In this document: positions 11,194 through 12,478 of the stretch, piece after piece
Layout of the letters: the number at the start of each line of letters is the position of its first letter
How positions within the stretch are numbered: the first letter of the stretch is position 1
Assembly: GCA_964594625.1 (NCBI GenBank)
Contig: CAZQNC010000035.1
Location: forward strand, 1 to 12,478
DNA from: CAZESS01 sp964594625
GTDB lineage: Archaea; Thermoplasmatota; E2; UBA202; DSCA01
DNA length: 12,478 nucleotides
Direction of reading: 5' to 3'
Translations under genes and position numbers: made by a program
The notes under the pieces: generated by a model
The model's input: only the letters and a program-made list of their open reading frames with translations
What the model was told of the DNA's origin: nothing
Database searches by the model: none

Positions 11194-11841
11194 ATGGACG
11201 CCGCCTTCGCCGTCTCAGTGTTCGTAGCCATCTTCGCCATCGTCAACCCGGTCGGCAACATCTCGTTTTTTACCACGCTCACCCAGGGCTACACCGGCGA
11301 GGAAAAACGCAGGGTGGCAGGCAAAGCCATCATCGCGGCAGCGGCAACCCTGACCGTGTTCGCCCTGGTCGGCAAATACATTTTCATGCTGTTCAGCATC
11401 ACCATCCCGGCGTTCCGCATCGCCGGCGGCATCCTGCTGTTCCGGGTGGCCCTGAGCATGCTCTACGGGGGCACACCGGGCACCAAAACCACGCCCGGCG
11501 AAAAAGGCGAGGCGCTGGAACGAGAAATGGTCGGCGTCATCCCCATGGGCGTTCCCATGCTGGCGGGCCCCGGCGCCATTTCCGTCGTCATGCTGTACAT
11601 GTCGCAGGGCGACCTGCTCGAGGGCTCCATGGTGTTCGCCGCCATCGCCGCCACCATGGCCGTCACCTATCTCATGCTCCGCTACGCCGATGTCATCTTC
11701 CGGCGGATGGGCACCACGGGCTCGCTGGCCATCTCCCGGATCATGGGTCTCATCCTGGCGACGGTGGCAGTACAGTTTATCATCAACGGCATCCACGACA
11801 TCGCAATCGAATGGGCTGAGGAACTGCAGACGCTGCTCTAG
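11194..11841 (+). CDS. MarC family (UPF0056) membrane protein
   Basis: This 215-residue protein has about six membrane helices and the conserved MarC/UPF0056 motifs. NPVGNISFF (18-26) lies in the first helix. FRIAGGILLFRVALSML (74-90) is in the third. PMGVPMLAGPGAIS (116-129) is the family's glycine- and proline-rich segment. The C-terminus has the usual ISRIMGLILATVAVQFIINGI. The name comes from a multiple-antibiotic-resistance locus in E. coli, but resistance is not its accepted role and the transported substrate, if any, is unknown. The length matches the family. It is transcribed divergently from lemA, and its stop is one base from that of the convergent DUF389 gene. Confidence 0.93.
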   Translation: MDAAFAVSVFVAIFAIVNPVGNISFFTTLTQGYTGEEKRRVAGKAIIAAAATLTVFALVGKYIFMLFSITIPAFRIAGGILLFRVALSMLYGGTPGTKTTPGEKGEALEREMVGVIPMGVPMLAGPGAISVVMLYMSQGDLLEGSMVFAAIAATMAVTYLMLRYADVIFRRMGTTGSLAISRIMGLILATVAVQFIINGIHDIAIEWAEELQTLL

Positions 11842-11850
11842 GCTAGAGCA
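11834..11850. repeat. Perfect palindrome over two convergent stop codons
   Basis: TGCTCTA-GGC-TAGAGCA is a perfect 7-bp inverted repeat. It contains the TAG stop of the MarC-family gene (11839-11841) and the TAG stop of the DUF389 gene (11845-11843). It could fold in either transcript, but no T-run follows on either side, so I do not call it a terminator. Confidence 0.6.
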
Positions 11851-12478
11851 ACTGCTCGTAAAACACGATCATGAGGACGAGGATTGCCAGCACGGCCAGC
11901 CAGATGAGCAGCGCCGTCATCGTCGTACGGCGAGCCTTCTTTTTTTCCCACCAGCTCCGCGGGTCGATACCCTGCGCCAGAAACGTGGTCACCCCGGCAA
12001 GGTTGATGCACACGACGTTGACGCCGAACAAAAGCAGCGCGCCGGCGGCGTCTCCCCACAGCCGGGAGCCGAGCAGCAGGCCACCCGCCACGATAGGTGG
12101 CAGCAATGCCACGGCGACCATGACACCCACCAGGGCCTGCGCGACGCCCCTGGTCACCGACAGCGAGCCCGCCACCCCCGCCGAAAACGCAAGCAGCACG
12201 TACATCAGGTTGATGTTCACACGCGACGCTATCTCCGCCGACGCAGGGTCAACGGAAAATAGCATGCCGAACAGCACGCCGACCGACAGCGCCAGCAGAT
12301 AACCGGACACACCGGAGACCAGCGACTCCCGGGCCAGCTTGCTGTCCGCCAGGGTGGTCGCCAGGGACAGCGCCATGTTCGGGCTGAGCAACGGCGCGAT
12401 GACCATGGACCCGATGATGACCGCCACGTTGTCATAGAGCAGCCCGATGGCCGCGACGATGCTGGCGAGCACCACGAG
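11843..12478 (-). CDS. DUF389 family membrane protein (5' part outside window)
   Basis: The frame is open to the right edge of the window, so the N-terminus is missing; an ATG at 12475 exists but lies inside the usual family core. The visible 211 residues start with VLASIVAAIGLLYDNVAVIIGSMVIAPLLSPNMALSLA in short pieces typical of DUF389, where the stretch AVIIGSMVIAPLLSP is the most conserved. Several membrane helices follow, including one with ALLPPIVAGGLLLGSRLWGD, then a basic loop (WWEKKKARR) and a last helix near the C-terminus. The family is widespread in archaea and bacteria, and its function is unknown. Full-length relatives carry a further N-terminal region, so probably a hundred or more residues are off the window. 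Confidence 0.88.
   Translation of the reverse strand, partial: LVVLASIVAAIGLLYDNVAVIIGSMVIAPLLSPNMALSLATTLADSKLARESLVSGVSGYLLALSVGVLFGMLFSVDPASAEIASRVNINLMYVLLAFSAGVAGSLSVTRGVAQALVGVMVAVALLPPIVAGGLLLGSRLWGDAAGALLLFGVNVVCINLAGVTTFLAQGIDPRSWWEKKKARRTTMTALLIWLAVLAILVLMIVFYEQLL

Overview
The window looks archaeal, most likely a euryarchaeon. It encodes ribosomal protein S8e and SRP19 next to each other, which bacteria lack. Many starts are leaderless, with a TATA-like box about 25-30 bp upstream, and runs of T follow some genes. Coding DNA is GC-rich and spacers are strongly AT-rich. The mix of a gingipain-type C25 protease, a TrpB2-type tryptophan synthase beta chain and an HTH-ACT regulator would fit a Thermoplasmatota-like lineage, but that placement is inference.

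Layout. Positions 1-678 hold a DUF554 membrane protein, and 735-1389 a tight rps8e-srp19 pair. Positions 1390-3024 form an AT-rich accessory stretch around one serine recombinase on the minus strand (1572-2414). It holds imperfect direct and inverted repeats, and a palindrome just upstream of the recombinase gene. At 3025-3603 is a class I methyltransferase, convergent with and overlapping an operon read leftward: trpB2 (6024-4666), then an AcoX/NAD-kinase-like gene (4669-3563), joined by an ATGA overlap. An HTH-ACT regulator (6149-6649) is divergent from trpB2 across a 124-bp AT-rich spacer. A short lipoprotein gene (6699-7211) follows, and its stop codon shares one base with a tRNA-Thr(CGT) gene (7211-7282).

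The right half has a secreted C25 (gingipain-like) protease (9318-7414, minus), a 49-residue zinc-ribbon protein (9572-9423, minus) with a strong ribosome binding site, and a lemA-htpX pair (11105-9656, minus). It ends with a MarC-family membrane protein (11194-11841) and a DUF389 membrane protein (12478-11843, minus) that is cut by the window edge. The last two genes converge with a single base between their stop codons.

Most genes are ordinary chromosomal ones. The parts most worth a second look are the repeat-flanked recombinase with its palindromic, possibly leader-peptide-encoding upstream region, the stop codon shared with a tRNA 5' end, the palindrome in the trpB2/ACT-regulator spacer, and the small zinc-ribbon gene.
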